Both the position numbers and the translations under genes were made by a program. A stretch of 64,000 bases of DNA from Eriocheir sinensis (Eukaryota > Arthropoda > Malacostraca > Decapoda > Varunidae). The stretch covers positions 1 to 64,000 of the forward strand of contig NW_026111261.1 of NCBI RefSeq assembly GCF_024679095.1. The letters are read 5' to 3'. This document shows, piece by piece, positions 1 to 10,297 of this stretch. The stretch's first letter is position 1; every line of letters starts with the position of its first letter. Below the pieces are notes generated by a model, which ran no database searches, had not been told where the DNA came from, and saw nothing but the letters and a program-made list of their open reading frames with translations.

Positions 1-449
1 GCTACTTCGGCAATATACAACTGTGCTGCTTGCTAAGTTGAGATTCTCGCCAGATGGACATATTGACAGTAGATGTATAATATTATCCATTGTATATATA
101 TTTTTTGTGTTTAATAATAGTAAGATAAGTTATGGAACATAGTTTGTATTTGAATTCGACCCATCGTACAAGCACATACGAGAGCTGCTTATAATCCCTG
201 CTCGATGCACCCTCAGGCCTGGTATCATAATCACTATGGTATCCATCCACAGATAATCACGGCAGCTGTTGGTCAGACTGGCACAATAACTTCCCCTCCA
301 GCAGAAAAATACTGCGAATACCGAATCCAGGTAAAAACTGATGTAACACAAGAAAGGTATTAGTGTGTGTCTCTCTCCACAACACTGCCACTCCAGCGGG
401 GGTGTCGACAAGAGATTTGTTTGGTCATGTCATCTATTTTCATCAAACC
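1..449. other. Unannotated stretch
   Basis: No gene, transposon terminus or tandem repeat is visible here. The short reading frame on the minus strand has no recognisable motif and low-complexity composition, so I do not call it coding. Confidence 0.5.
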
Positions 450-511
450 TTAACCCGTCCGCTGCGATTGGCACGAATTTGGCCTTCACTGGCAGCCTGG
501 TAACACATACT

Positions 512-1464
512 CCTCTGCTTTTTTATTATTTACATCAATGACTTGGACACAGGAATTAGTAGCGATGTTAGTAAGTTCGCAGATGATACCAAGATCGGTA
601 GAGTAATCCAATCAGACAGCGACGCTACCGTTCTCCAGGATGAGCTTGACAGACTATATGATTGGGTGAGGAAGTGGCAGATGGAATTCAATGTCGGGAA
701 GTGTAGCATTTTGAGTGTAGGTAGGAATAACCCCTTACACAATTACTCCTTAAATGACACTCCTCTGAGCAGGTCTGGGCGTGAGAGAGACTTAGGAGTC
801 CTAGTGAGCGCTGACCTCCGTCCTAGGGCTCAATGCATTCAGGCTAAAAATCGGGCAAACAGAGTACTAGGTTTCATCTCAAGGATCGTGAGCAATAGGA
901 GCGCTGAAGTCATCCTCAAACTTTACTTAGCACTAGTTAGACCTCATCTCGATTATGCAGTTCAGTTCTGGTCCCCCTATTATAGAATGGATATCAAGAT
1001 GTTAGAATCTGTACAGAGGAGGATGACAAAGATGATTCAGGGGTGAGAAACTTGCCTTATGAAGACATGCTGAAGCAGTTAAATCTACACTCTCTAGAAA
1101 GGCGAAGGTTGCGAGGAGACTTGATCGAAGTCTATAAATGGATGAAGGGATTTAATAAAGGGGATGTCAATAAAATTTTGAGAGTGAAAGAGCCAGGTAG
1201 GACGCGTGGCAATGGTTTTAAGTTAGACAAATTCAGATTCAACAAAGACATAGGCAAGAATTGGTTCACCAATAGAGTGGTGGACGAATGGAACAGGCTT
1301 GGGAGCCATGTTGTGGGTGCCAATACCATAGATACATTCAAGAAGAGGTTAGATAAAGCCATGGATGGTGAGGTAAGGTGGGGTTGAGTGTACAGGAGCT
1401 GCCTTGTATAGGCCAACCGGCCTCTTGCAGACTCCTTACGTTCTTATGTTCTTATGTTCTTATG
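512..1464 (+). mobile_element. 5'-truncated CR1-type LINE, reverse transcriptase C-terminal half
   Basis: The frame begins inside reverse transcriptase just before the F-I-I-Y-I-N-D-L block, then shows the catalytic FADD box near 583-594, the KWQMEFN and RDLGV thumb blocks, a DYAVQFWSP block, and a C-terminal NWFTNRVVDEWN block. A 1-bp loss near 1041 breaks the frame between the Q-R-R-M-T-K-M-I-Q-G and R-N-L-P-Y-E-D blocks; otherwise it is open to about 1387. The element ends in three exact TTCTTATG units (1441-1464), the short terminal repeat expected of CR1-like 3' ends. Its 5' truncation and position inside a TTAA element show it inserted later than its host. It is not autonomous: the endonuclease and first half of the reverse transcriptase are missing. 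Confidence 0.85.
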
Positions 1465-2029
1465 TCTTTCTCTGCCTCTGTGGTGGATAGTGGAATGTTT
1501 CCCATGTGGTATTGGTGTGCTGGATATCCCTTCACTGGTAGCCTGGTAACATATAGTCCCAGGTCTTTCTCTGCCTCTGTGGTGGATAATGGAGTGTTTC
1601 CCATGTGGTATTGGTATGCTGGATATCCCTTCACTGGTAGCCTGGTAACACATACTCCCAGGTCTTTCTCTGCCTCTGTGGTGGATAGTGAAGTGTTTCC
1701 CATGTGGTATTGGTGTGCTGGATATCCCTTCACTGGTAGCCTGGTAACATACACTCCCAGGTCTTTCTCTGCCTCTGTGGTGGATAGTGGAGTGTTTCCC
1801 ATGTGGTATTGGTGTGCTGGATATCCCTTCACTGGTAGCCTGGTAACATACACTCCCAGGTCTTTCTCTGCCTCTGTGGTGGATAGTGGAGTGTTTCCCA
1901 TGTGGTATTGGTGTGCTGGATATCCCTTCACTGGTAGCCTGGTAACATACACTCCCAGGTCTTTCTCTGCCTCTGTGGTGGATAGTGGAGTGTTTCCCAT
2001 GTGGTATTGGTGTGCTGGATATCCCCTCC
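1465..2029 (-). repeat. 99-bp tandem array derived from LINE reverse transcriptase (array 1)
   Basis: About six units with a spacing of exactly 99 bp (for example AGGTCTTTCT at 1561, 1660, 1759, 1858 and 1957). Because 99 is 33 codons, both strands stay open across the array. On the minus strand each unit reads through MGNTPLSTTEAEKDLGVYV, the reverse-transcriptase thumb block whose E-K-D-L-G-V core also occurs in the neighbouring LINEs. The array therefore grew from a retrotransposon segment. The frame is not evidence of a gene. Confidence 0.85.
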
Positions 2030-2121
2030 CAAGATGCAGGACCTTACATTTTTCTTCATTGAAATGTAGCAGCCAGTTTTTGTTCCATTCCTGTAGTTGG
2101 TGATGTCTTCTGGTAGGAAAT
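2030..2121 (-). pseudogene. Single-copy reverse-transcriptase stub next to array 1
   Basis: Read on the minus strand, this stretch encodes LQEWNKNWLLHFNEEKCKVL followed by HLGRGYPAHQYHMGN and runs straight into the first array unit. It is the natural upstream neighbour of the thumb block in CR1-like reverse transcriptases. It shows that the tandem array arose by expanding a retrotransposon in place. The same stub flanks array 2 near 9270-9360. Confidence 0.8.
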
Positions 2122-2139
2122 CCGCATTCAAGGGGTTAA

Positions 2140-3011
<872 letters not shown>

Positions 3012-3049
3012 TCATTGCAGACATGCTAGTATTATGCACAGAAATTTAC

Positions 3050-3160
3050 TGATCACGTGAGTGCCGGCTACGTCGTTTTTTCCGTATTGTCTGCAAAGTT
3101 TGTTTTTATAGCAAGGGAGGAAGCTCAAGAAAAAAAAGCCCGCTAGAACCTGCTCAAATG

Positions 3161-3191
<31 letters not shown>

Positions 3192-3640
3192 AATAACAAC
3201 AATAACGCTACAACCAGAAGACGAACATGAAAAAAGAAAAGAAAAATAAACAAGAAGAAAAATAAAAAAAGAGGAAATGGAAGACAAAGAACAAAAAAGT
3301 AGAAACAAAAGAAAAAAACAAAACAAGAACCATCTATATGGTGGAAAAGATGAGGAACAACAAGAAAGGTAAATGAAGGATACGAAGATCAACGGATAAA
3401 GAAGAACAAAAAACAAGAACGGAGAAAGAAGATAAGGACAACAACAACTTGAGATTCAGAGGGAAAATAATGAGAGGCCAGGAGAGAGGTCAACATCGAA
3501 AGGAGAGATGTCTCGATACTCTCCTCTTCAAAGAGCTAAAGTTGTAGGCAGGAGGCGAGGGAAGGCTGTTCCAGAGATTACCAGCGGAAGAGATGAAAAA
3601 ACAAAGATGGGAATTTGACAGCATAGGGACGAGGAGATAG
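3050..3640. repeat. A/purine-rich tract with (AAC)n
   Basis: An AAC trinucleotide run (about 3161-3192) is followed by roughly 250 bp dominated by A and G. The stretch up to the RTE-like LINE has no other recognisable feature. Confidence 0.7.
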
Positions 3641-3651
3641 GAGGAGACAGA

Positions 3652-4570
3652 CTGGGTACAGATTACAAGAGGAGTCAGACAGGGGTGTGTCCTGTCGCCA
3701 GACTTCTTTTCTCTATACGGTCAACGAGTGATAGAAGAATTGGAAGGCATGGATGGAATTTTAATTGGAGGTAGAAATGTTAACAATATAAAGTATGTAG
3801 ACGACACTGTACTTTTGGCTGACTCAGAGGAGAAACTACAAGCACTGGTGAACAGGATACAGGAGAGTTGTGAGAGAAAAGGGCTAAAAATCAATGGCAG
3901 TAAAACAGTGGTTATGTTGGTTACAAAGAAAAAGCAAATTTCGAGTGGGGATACGGATTGGTGAAAGGCTTATTGAGCAAGTATAAAAATTTAATTACCT
4001 TGGGAGCATGATTAGTGAAGACGGAGGAAGTGAGAAGGAAATAGGCAGGAGAATATGTATAGCAAAGACGGCATTCGGAAATATGAGGAAACTGCTGAAT
4101 AATTTGAGTATGAATATGGAAATGCGATTGAGATTATTAAAATGTTTTGTGTGGTCAACTTTACTATATGGTTGCGAAACATGGACAATTATAGCAAATA
4201 CAAAGAAAAAGATAGACGCGGCGGAAATGTGTTTTTAAGGAGAATGTTGAGAATTCCCTGGACAGACAGTGTGACAAACCAGGAAGTTCTGCGAAGAGCA
4301 GCAGTAGATAGGCAATTAATGAAAAGTATAAGAAGGCGACAACTAAAGTTTCTGGGTCATGTGCTAAGAAGGAGAGGACTAGAAAGTGACTGCCTGCTTG
4401 GAAGAGTGGAAGGAAGAGGAGCAAGAGGACGTCAAAGAATTAAATTTATGGATAGCCTGCTACAAGACATGGATGGAAGACACAGTGTGGCAGAAGTTAC
4501 GAGAATGGCTGATGATAGGGAGAGATGGAGGTCCGTGATCGCCGACGTCACAAGACTGGCACCTCGGTAA
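3652..4570 (+). mobile_element. Degraded RTE-like LINE, reverse transcriptase and C-terminus
   Basis: Conceptual translation gives RGVRQGCVLSP, then NNIKYVDDTVLLA (YVDD instead of the usual YADD catalytic box), then LLYGCETW and RRMLRIPWTDSVTNQEVLRR, RQLKFLGHVLRR and a C-terminal DRERWRSVI block. This order and wording match the RTE/BovB-like group. The frame is broken by a shift near 3945 and a TAA near 3980, and it shifts again near 4200-4240, so the copy is dead. The 5' half (endonuclease) is absent. After the stop at 4570 a G/C-rich GGCGTACCGAGGGGG motif resembles a hAT terminus rather than LINE tail. Confidence 0.8.
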
Positions 4571-4722
4571 AGGACGCACCGTAAGCCTTCTAAGCAGCGG
4601 CGTACCGAGGGGGGGAGGGGCATGCCCGCCCCCCTCCCCCCTTTTGCAAAGAAAAATAATAATGAATAAATAAATGTTACGGGAAAATAATAGGAATATG
4701 TATATTAGTATTACGATTACGA

Positions 4723-4809
<87 letters not shown>
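4723..4809. repeat. (GT)n microsatellite
   Basis: About 43 uninterrupted GT units. Confidence 0.97.
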
Positions 4810-4812
<3 letters not shown>

Positions 4813-4918
4813 AATTGAGAGTTTAGTGACACCGAGTGACCGAGTTATTTCCCCTTTGGTTTTGTTTTGAGTTAATGGTAGGACATAAGGTTTGCTCTGA
4901 GTGAAAAAAAAGTAAGGC

Positions 4919-5037
4919 GTTAAATGATGGGCTCATAAAATTGTGTGTAGAGTGCTGCGATGTCAAGCTGTCAACTGGCGGACGGGTGTTTGTAGCGGGT
5001 GACAGGAAGAAGAGGAATACGAGATTGGGATGGCTCT

Positions 5038-5079
<42 letters not shown>

Positions 5080-5477
5080 ACGAAAGTCGTAAGTGTGCCT
5101 TCTCTCCTTCTTGCCTCTCAAAATTACTTGATTTTAGGTGTAAGGTGCAGTCAAAGTGATTGGAGGACTATATAATTATACTGTAGAGGCAGCAAGTGAA
5201 CTTGTCTGGTGACAGTGGTGAGTATGAAATGAAGCAATCAGTGGTCATCAGAAACATAATTAAGGCAAACCCTCCAACAGCAAATGGCATGCTCCTCCCT
5301 TCTCCTTTGTTGTTTTACTTGCAACAATAAACTATATCAATCAATCAATCATCATTCATAGGAATACTATCGAAGAGCTATTTTTCTCCCATTTTCGGAC
5401 ACTGCTATAGCACAACTCAGGGAAAGGTTTGCATCTGAACACATTAGGAGTTTTTGTTGAGAAATCTAAGTATCGTT
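4919..5477 (+). mobile_element. Internally deleted relative of the hAT element at 34-36 kb
   Basis: Positions 4919-5235 match 34019-34290 almost base for base, including the odd block ending in GAGATTGGGATGGCTCTGGC. Positions 5235-5477 match 35880-36040, where the larger copy encodes the transposase stretch before the dimerisation domain. The 1.6 kb separating these blocks in the larger copy is missing. A short insert at 5286-5360 ends in ATCAATCAATCAATC, which looks like a LINE tail. A (GA)n run lies at 5041-5078. The copy is non-autonomous. Confidence 0.8.
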
Positions 5478-5529
5478 AGTTTTGTGGGTGGGACATTTTT
5501 TTGCCTGAAATCGGGAAAAATGAGCAGCT

Positions 5530-5581
5530 GAGTACGACACTTTGGCAACGTTGCGAGCAGCGTTGCCATATTGTCGTACTC
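5530..5581. other. Strong hairpin upstream of the HMG-box exon
   Basis: GAGTACGACA (5530-5539) pairs with TGTCGTACTC (5572-5581), and GGCAACG (5544-5550) with CGTTGCC (5561-5567), leaving a ten-base loop. A further inverted copy of one arm lies at about 5728-5751. It could be a worn MITE or a folded RNA element. It is about 280 bp before the candidate start codon. Confidence 0.6.
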
Positions 5582-5862
5582 AGAACATCGCATTTTCCTG
5601 TTTCTGACCCATAACAATTGCAGATAAACATCGATAATTAACCATCTGAACTCTAATTGTGAATGTATATCGTTATCAGTGTTGGCTCGGCAGTTTTGGG
5701 CCTCAAGCAGAAGAAAAAGTTAAGCCCAGTACGACAATATGGTAACGCTGGCTGTGAAATTGCGACTCTGCGAGTCAGTGCTCCGTCCACCACCATCGAG
5801 GTTGGACGTACGGCCGTGCTCTCCCTCCTCCTCCACCTCCTGAGTATTCCTGGCGGGCAGCG

Positions 5863-5982
5863 ATGGGCAAGCAGAAGAGACGCAACGCCTTCTTCTACTT
5901 CATGATGGCCGAGAAACCCGAGGTGGAGAAGCGGCTCAAGAGAAAGGTGGAGATGGCCAAGCTGGTGACGGCGGAGTGGCAG
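5863..5982 (+). CDS. Candidate first coding exon, HMG-box-like (Maelstrom-like) protein
   Basis: ATG at 5863 opens 40 codons, M-G-K-Q-K-R-R-N-A-F-F-Y-F-M-M-A then EKPEVEKRLKRKVEMAKLV-T-A-E-W-Q, ending phase 0 at a good donor (CAG|GTGAGG). The R-N-A-F-F-Y-F-M start followed by K-P-E and a basic helix is typical of the N-terminal HMG box of Maelstrom, a piRNA-pathway protein of the germ-line nuage. A compatible next exon at 9468 continues with A-L-P-K-E-Q-W-R-K-Y, as expected for the rest of the box. The G/C-rich, codon-structured sequence stands out from the surrounding repeats. The Maelstrom assignment is inference from the box alone: the C-terminal RNase-H-like Maelstrom domain is not seen. 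No core promoter motif was identified. Confidence 0.6.
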
Positions 5983-6352
5983 GTGAGGTGCCGCATGTCA
6001 CTCACTGGTTCCTCCTTTATTCTTCCCTCCCTCCTTCCTTCCCCCGTGCCTGTCTTATCTAGGAATGCTTAGCTAGGAATAAATAGTGGGGAATTAAGAG
6101 GACTTCTTATGATGTCCCCCACCTCTTAGGACTAGTTAGCCAGTATCTTAGTTAATCAAATCAAGGTGTCTGTCATAACGCGCTTTAAAAGTGGCTATTG
6201 GGGCAGTTACCACACTCTCATTGTCATCAGGGTTGTGTGGGCTGCCGGGTGCTCCGGTGAGGGTGTGGCACAGTTACGTAAGACTTGCAATCGAGCTTCA
6301 AGGGTTCATGGCGCGGGTTCATGGCAGCGCTGACGTGCTTACCTAGCGAAGA

Positions 6353-6906
6353 TAGAGTCGGACTGGGGTGCTGAAGGGGGCCGTGCCATCTAGTGGCTGG
6401 AGGGGGCCCGGGCCCATATAAGCTAAAATATCAAAATATTCAAATAATACACATTGGCATGGGTTAAGTCCAGGGGCCCATGTGTCATGCCCCGGGATTT
6501 TCTTTTTCTATTTCCTCTATTTCCCAACACGTCCTCTGCGTGTATCGAAACACACGAGAAATTAATCAAGGCAAGGTGTGGGTATTCGCCGGCTGCCTGG
6601 GATTGAACCCGCGACCAACGTGACGGGAGAGCCACTCCTTACCGAGTCGGCCGAAAAGGTACCCCGCTGGCTAAGTGGGTTATGGGAGGCTCGTTCATCA
6701 GGCATAGTTGCCGCACTACACATGTACCTTGGGGGGCCCATGTGCCATTGACAGTTAACTTAGCATATAAGTTGTGATCAATATTGAAAATTTAATGAAT
6801 TAAAATATGTGGGTCCTGCAGAGCGCTTCGGCGGAAGTGGGACCAGATAAATAAGAAACACGAGTAAGTACATTGGCACACGGGCACATAGGCCAGTCCG
6901 ACCCTG
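6353..6906. mobile_element. Non-autonomous hAT element with 8-bp target duplication
   Basis: The left end reads TAGAGTCGGACTGG and the right end, reverse-complemented, CAGGGTCGGACTGG. Flanks AGCGAAGA (6345-6352) and AGTGAAGA (6907-6914) match at seven of eight bases, the target-duplication length of hAT. No transposase is present. A tRNA-derived SINE (about 6535-6735) is nested inside. Confidence 0.75.
6535..6735 (-). mobile_element. tRNA-derived SINE, family 2 (nested in hAT element)
   Basis: On the minus strand the order is GGGGTACC, an A-box-like TCGGCCGACTCGG region in degenerate form, the B-box region GGTTCAATCCC, then the body with the AATTTCTCGTGTGTTTCG motif. The same body and head occur at 41745, 42413 and 42800. 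Confidence 0.8.
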
Positions 6907-7013
6907 AGTGAAGATGCTTACCCAGTGAAGGTATAAGAGGCAAGAGAGTCATAAGGGCCTGGTGCCTCTTCTCTGTTTCTGTTCAGCCTCAACCTGGTCA
7001 TATCTGTTCTTAA

Positions 7014-7230
7014 CCCGGTGGTAGCAGCGGGGATCATGTTTCTTAAAGGCCCCTCCAAGCGAATTAATGAAAAAAAATCATCACTCACGCAAACCATTTC
7101 ATAATATATATCAACGCATTTGTGATCAGTTTATGCTTCATCTATTTTTGGGGGGTTATGTCATGGCAAAAATTTGGCCCGTTGCTGGTACACGGTAAAG
7201 CCACAAATTTGGCCCGTCGCTGCTACCGGG
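7014..7230 (+). mobile_element. piggyBac-like MITE, copy A
   Basis: 217 bp between TTAA at 7010-7013 and TTAA at 7231-7234. Left end CCCGGTGGTAGCAGCGGGGA and right end, reverse-complemented, CCCGGTAGCAGCGACGGGCC form imperfect terminal inverted repeats. A 38-bp unit containing AATTTGGCCCGTCGCTGC occurs twice at the right end. Other copies: 9798-10050, 11631 (partial) and 12319 (minus). Confidence 0.85.
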
Positions 7231-7234
7231 TTAA

Positions 7235-8145
7235 ACATATTCACACTAGTGCTGTTGATTACATGTTCAATGAGGCTGTTCCATTTGTTAGTAATCCTCA
7301 GGGTTGGCATTAAAAAACCCCACCCCCCCAACAAAACACACAAAAAATCAGCCAGCCAGGCAGGGAACTCGCAGGCACAGGTGGGCAGCACAAGTCGGAA
7401 AACATACACTCCATAAAATGCTTGCTTGCACCCTTGACTCCCAGTGGCACCAACCAACACCTGCCATTATTATTGTATCAGAATATTGGTAAACATTAGA
7501 AAAAATATATGCATTTCATATGTTACACTCCCATTGAAAATTATGATATGTTTTTCTACACATACATGTTTTCAAGAGAGAAATTGGTTGTCTTGAAATG
7601 TATAGATTTTTTATATCCTGTATATGATAGAGAGATAGTGTATAACAAAGATAGCCAGCCAAACAGAGCACAAGATATGTACAACGTATGCACACCTAAA
7701 AAGTAAACTTTCATGTGTTATATAATGAATTAGCTTGCGTGAGTCCCCCATCCAGTACATTGTCCCGTCCACCAGGCTCAGCCCAGCAATAGGTCTGGCT
7801 TGGCCCGCTCAGGCATCACACATATCAGGCTGCATTGAGTTCATTGTATGCTGCACATCATGGTATTACATGTATATCCATAAGATGTTTAATTCAAGGA
7901 TTATGAGTGCTTGAAGAACAGCTATTTGTGGCCCAAACTCCCCTGAGTGAGCCCTTGTGGTCAAAACACCCACCCTTCAGGGGTTCAAGATCATGTGGGA
8001 TGTGCTCACTACTCCAGGTCCATAACTCATAGAGAATGAACTCCAACACTTAAGCCCTGAACTTAGATATTTAGATGAATTGTATGTTTTTAATCAGTTT
8101 CTCATATTCCAACTTTGCCCTGAGAGTCAGTTTTTTACCTAGTTT
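7235..8145. other. Unannotated AT-rich intronic stretch
   Basis: No transposon end, RNA gene or coding motif is recognised. If the exon chain 5863-11596 is right, this is intron. Confidence 0.5.
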
Positions 8146-9378
8146 TTAACCCGTCCGCTGCGATTGGCACGGATTTGGCTTTCACTGGTAGCCTGGTAAC
8201 GTATAGTCCCAGGTCTTTCTCTGCCTCTGTGGTGGATAGTGGAGTGTTTCCCATGTGGTATTGGTGTGCTGGATATCCCTTCACTGGTAGCCTGGTAAAA
8301 TACACTCCCAGGTCTTTCTCTGCCTCTGTGGTGGATAGTGGAGTGTTTCCCATGTGGTATTGGTGTGCTGGATATCCCTTCACTGGTAGCCTGGAAACAT
8401 ATAGTCCCAGGTCTTTCTCTGCCCCTGTGGTGAATTGTGGAGTGTTTCCCGTGTGGTATTGGTGTGCTGGATATCCCTTCACTGGTAGCCTGGTAACGTA
8501 TAGTCCCAGGTCTTTCTCTGCCTCTGTGGTGGATAGTGGAGTGTTTCCCATGTGGTATTGGTGTGCTGGATATCCCTTCACTGGTAGCCTGGTAACGTAT
8601 AGTCCCAGGTCTTTCTGTGCCTCTGTGGTGGAAAGTGGAGTGTTTCCCATGTGGTATTGGTGTGCTGGATATCCCTTCACTGGTAGCCTGGTAACACACT
8701 CCCAGGTCTTTCTCTGCCTCTGTGGTGGATAGTGGAGTGTTTCCCATGTGGTATTGGTGTGCTGGATATCCCTTCACTGGTAGCCTGGTAACATATAGTC
8801 CTAGGTCTTTCTCTGCCTCTGTGGTGGATAGTGGAGTGTTTCCCATGTAGTATTGGTGTGCTGGATATCCCTTCACTGGTAGCCTGGGAACATATAGTCC
8901 CAGGTCTTTCTCTGCCCTGTGGTGAATTGTGGAGTGTTTCCCATGTGGTATTGGTGTGCTGGATATCCCTTCACTGGTAGCCTGGTAACGTGTAGTCCCA
9001 GGTCTTTCTCTGCCTCTGTGGTGGATAGTGGAGTGTTTCCCATGTGGTATTGATGTGCTGGATATCCTTCACTGGTAGCCTGGTAACATACACCCAGGTC
9101 TTTCTCTGCCTCTGTGGTGGATAGTGGAGTGTTTCCCATGTGGTATTGGTGTGCTGGATATCCCTTCACTGGTAGCCTGGTAACATACACTCCCAGGTCT
9201 TTCTCTGCCTCTGTGGTGGATAGTGGAGTGTTTCCCATGTGGTATTGGTGTGCTGGATATCCCCTCCCAAGGTGCAGGACTTTACATTTTTCTTCATTGA
9301 ATTGTAGCAGCCACTTTTTGTTCCATTCCTATAACTTGGTGAGGTCTTCTTGTAGGAAATCCACAGTCAAGGGGCTAA
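8146..9378. mobile_element. TTAA-flanked repeat element, copy 2
   Basis: TTAA at 8146-8149 followed by CCCGTCCGCTGCG, and a tail with the sequence AAGGGG then CTAA (9375-9378), one base from TTAA. Head, array and tail are collinear with 450-2139 but without the CR1 insertion, so this copy shows the uninterrupted structure. Confidence 0.6.
8175..9265 (-). repeat. 99-bp tandem array derived from LINE reverse transcriptase (array 2)
   Basis: About eleven units of 99 bp, with a few 1-3 bp indels. The minus strand repeats the peptide MGNTPLSTTEAEKDLGVYV as in array 1. It lies in the first intron of the HMG-box gene candidate. Confidence 0.85.
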
Positions 9379-9467
9379 GCAGAATTTTCCAGGCTTTTTT
9401 TCCCCGATGCAAATAGCTATAACCTGAGCGGGGTGATGAATGTACCCTCTTTACCCCCCTCCCACAG

Positions 9468-9655
9468 GCACTCCCGAAGGAACAGTGGAGGAAGTACCAG
9501 CTGATGACCGGAGAAAGCAGGGAGAGGCTGGAGTGCCGAGGGGTGCCGCTGTGGTGCCTGGACTAGGCGGCCCGGGAGGAAAAGCACCAGGCCGAGGAGA
9601 TGAAGAGGGACATTGCCGACTTGGTGGACATGTACCGGATGGGCAATGGTGTCTG
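9468..9655 (+). CDS. Candidate exon 2 of the HMG-box gene, with in-frame TAG
   Basis: A good acceptor (CCCCTCCCACAG) opens phase 0 directly onto A-L-P-K-E-Q-W-R-K-Y-Q-L-M, which continues the HMG box of exon 1. A charged helix follows, A-A-R-E-E-K-H-Q-A-E-E-M-K-R-D-I-A-D-L-V. The donor at 9656 (TG|GTGTGT) leaves phase 2, which fits the next exon; a GT at 9650 or 9651 would give other phases. A TAG at 9564-9566 interrupts the frame between L-D and A-A-R, so the copy is a pseudogene, a null allele, or contains a base error. Confidence 0.6.
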
Positions 9656-9678
9656 GTGTGTGCGTGCGAGTGTATGCG

Positions 9679-9683
<5 letters not shown>

Positions 9684-9714
<31 letters not shown>
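9684..9714. repeat. (GT)n microsatellite at the donor side of exon 2
   Basis: GT repeats start about 29 bp after the chosen donor, giving many cryptic GT sites. Confidence 0.9.
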
Positions 9715-9717
<3 letters not shown>

Positions 9718-9792
9718 ACCTAGTTGTGACATATGGGAAAAGAGCTATGCTGGTGCTGTCCCGTCTCCATATCCACTCTTATCCAATTTTTC
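9714..9792 (+). repeat. Dispersed repeat, TTTACCTAGTTGTGA family
   Basis: A (GT)n run followed by TTTACCTAGTTGTGA and then a region with GTCCCGTCTCCATATCCAC. A second start of the same type is at 56391-56425. I remember this arrangement as a common repeat of decapod genomes; that identification is from memory and unverified. Confidence 0.55.
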
Positions 9793-9797
9793 CTTAA

Positions 9798-10050
9798 CCT
9801 GGTGGTAGCAGCGGGGATCATGTTTCTTAATGGTCCCTCCAAGCGAGAAAAATGAGAAAAAATCACCCCTCATACAAACCATTTCATAATATATATCAAA
9901 GCATTTGTGATCAGTTTATGTATCATCTATTTTGGGGGGTTTATATCATGGCACAAATTTGGCCCGTCGCTGCTACACGGTAAAGCCACAAATTTGGCCC
10001 GTCGCTGCTACACGGTAAAGCCACAAATTTGGCCCGTTGCTGCTACTGGG
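9798..10050 (+). mobile_element. piggyBac-like MITE, copy B
   Basis: 253 bp between TTAA (9794-9797) and TTAA (10051-10054). It has the same ends as copy A, but the 38-bp terminal unit occurs three times, which explains its extra length. Confidence 0.85.
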
Positions 10051-10074
10051 TTAAATTGACCTCTCTTTTGGACA

Positions 10075-10185
10075 CTCCTCTGAGCGCTTTTTGTGGGAGC
10101 AGCAAATAGCAGGCTTTTTTTTTCATTAGTGTTTCCTTTTTTTTTTGCCCTTGAGCTGCTTCCTCTGCTGTAAAAAAAGAGAAAG
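10075..10185 (+). repeat. Short A-tailed repeat, LINE tail-like
   Basis: GGAGCAGCAAATAGCAGGC, then T runs, GCCCTTGAGCTGC and a terminal TGTAAAAAAA. The same short unit occurs at 12560-12640 and 55425-55510, where it ends a Jockey-like LINE. It is probably a 5'-truncated LINE 3' end. Confidence 0.6.
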
Positions 10186-10297
10186 TATATAATCCCTGTG
10201 ATCACTGCTCCTCATCCTCACATGGAAATACCAGCAACAAGAACAATGCAACTTACACCAATCCTTAATTTGTTCCCTTCCTCACCCTTCCCCGCAG

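Larger units (their letters stand above)
450..2139. mobile_element. TTAA-flanked repeat element, copy 1 (interrupted)
   Basis: The unit starts at TTAA (450-453) followed by CCCGTCCGCTGCG and ends with AAGGGG then TTAA (2136-2139). The same head and tail recur at 8146-9378. Between them lie a 99-bp tandem array and a reverse-transcriptase-like stretch on the minus strand. A CR1 LINE (about 512-1464) splits the head from the array. TTAA targets and termini beginning CCC are typical of the piggyBac superfamily, which is an inference here because no transposase is present. The two ends share only the first three or so bases as an inverted repeat, so this could also be a composite that was merely mobilised by, or inserted into, a TTAA site. 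Confidence 0.5.

Noticed and set aside
1378..2103. A 240-residue repetitive protein on the plus strand
   Set aside because: It is the antisense of the 99-bp LINE-derived array. All frames are open because the unit is 33 codons.
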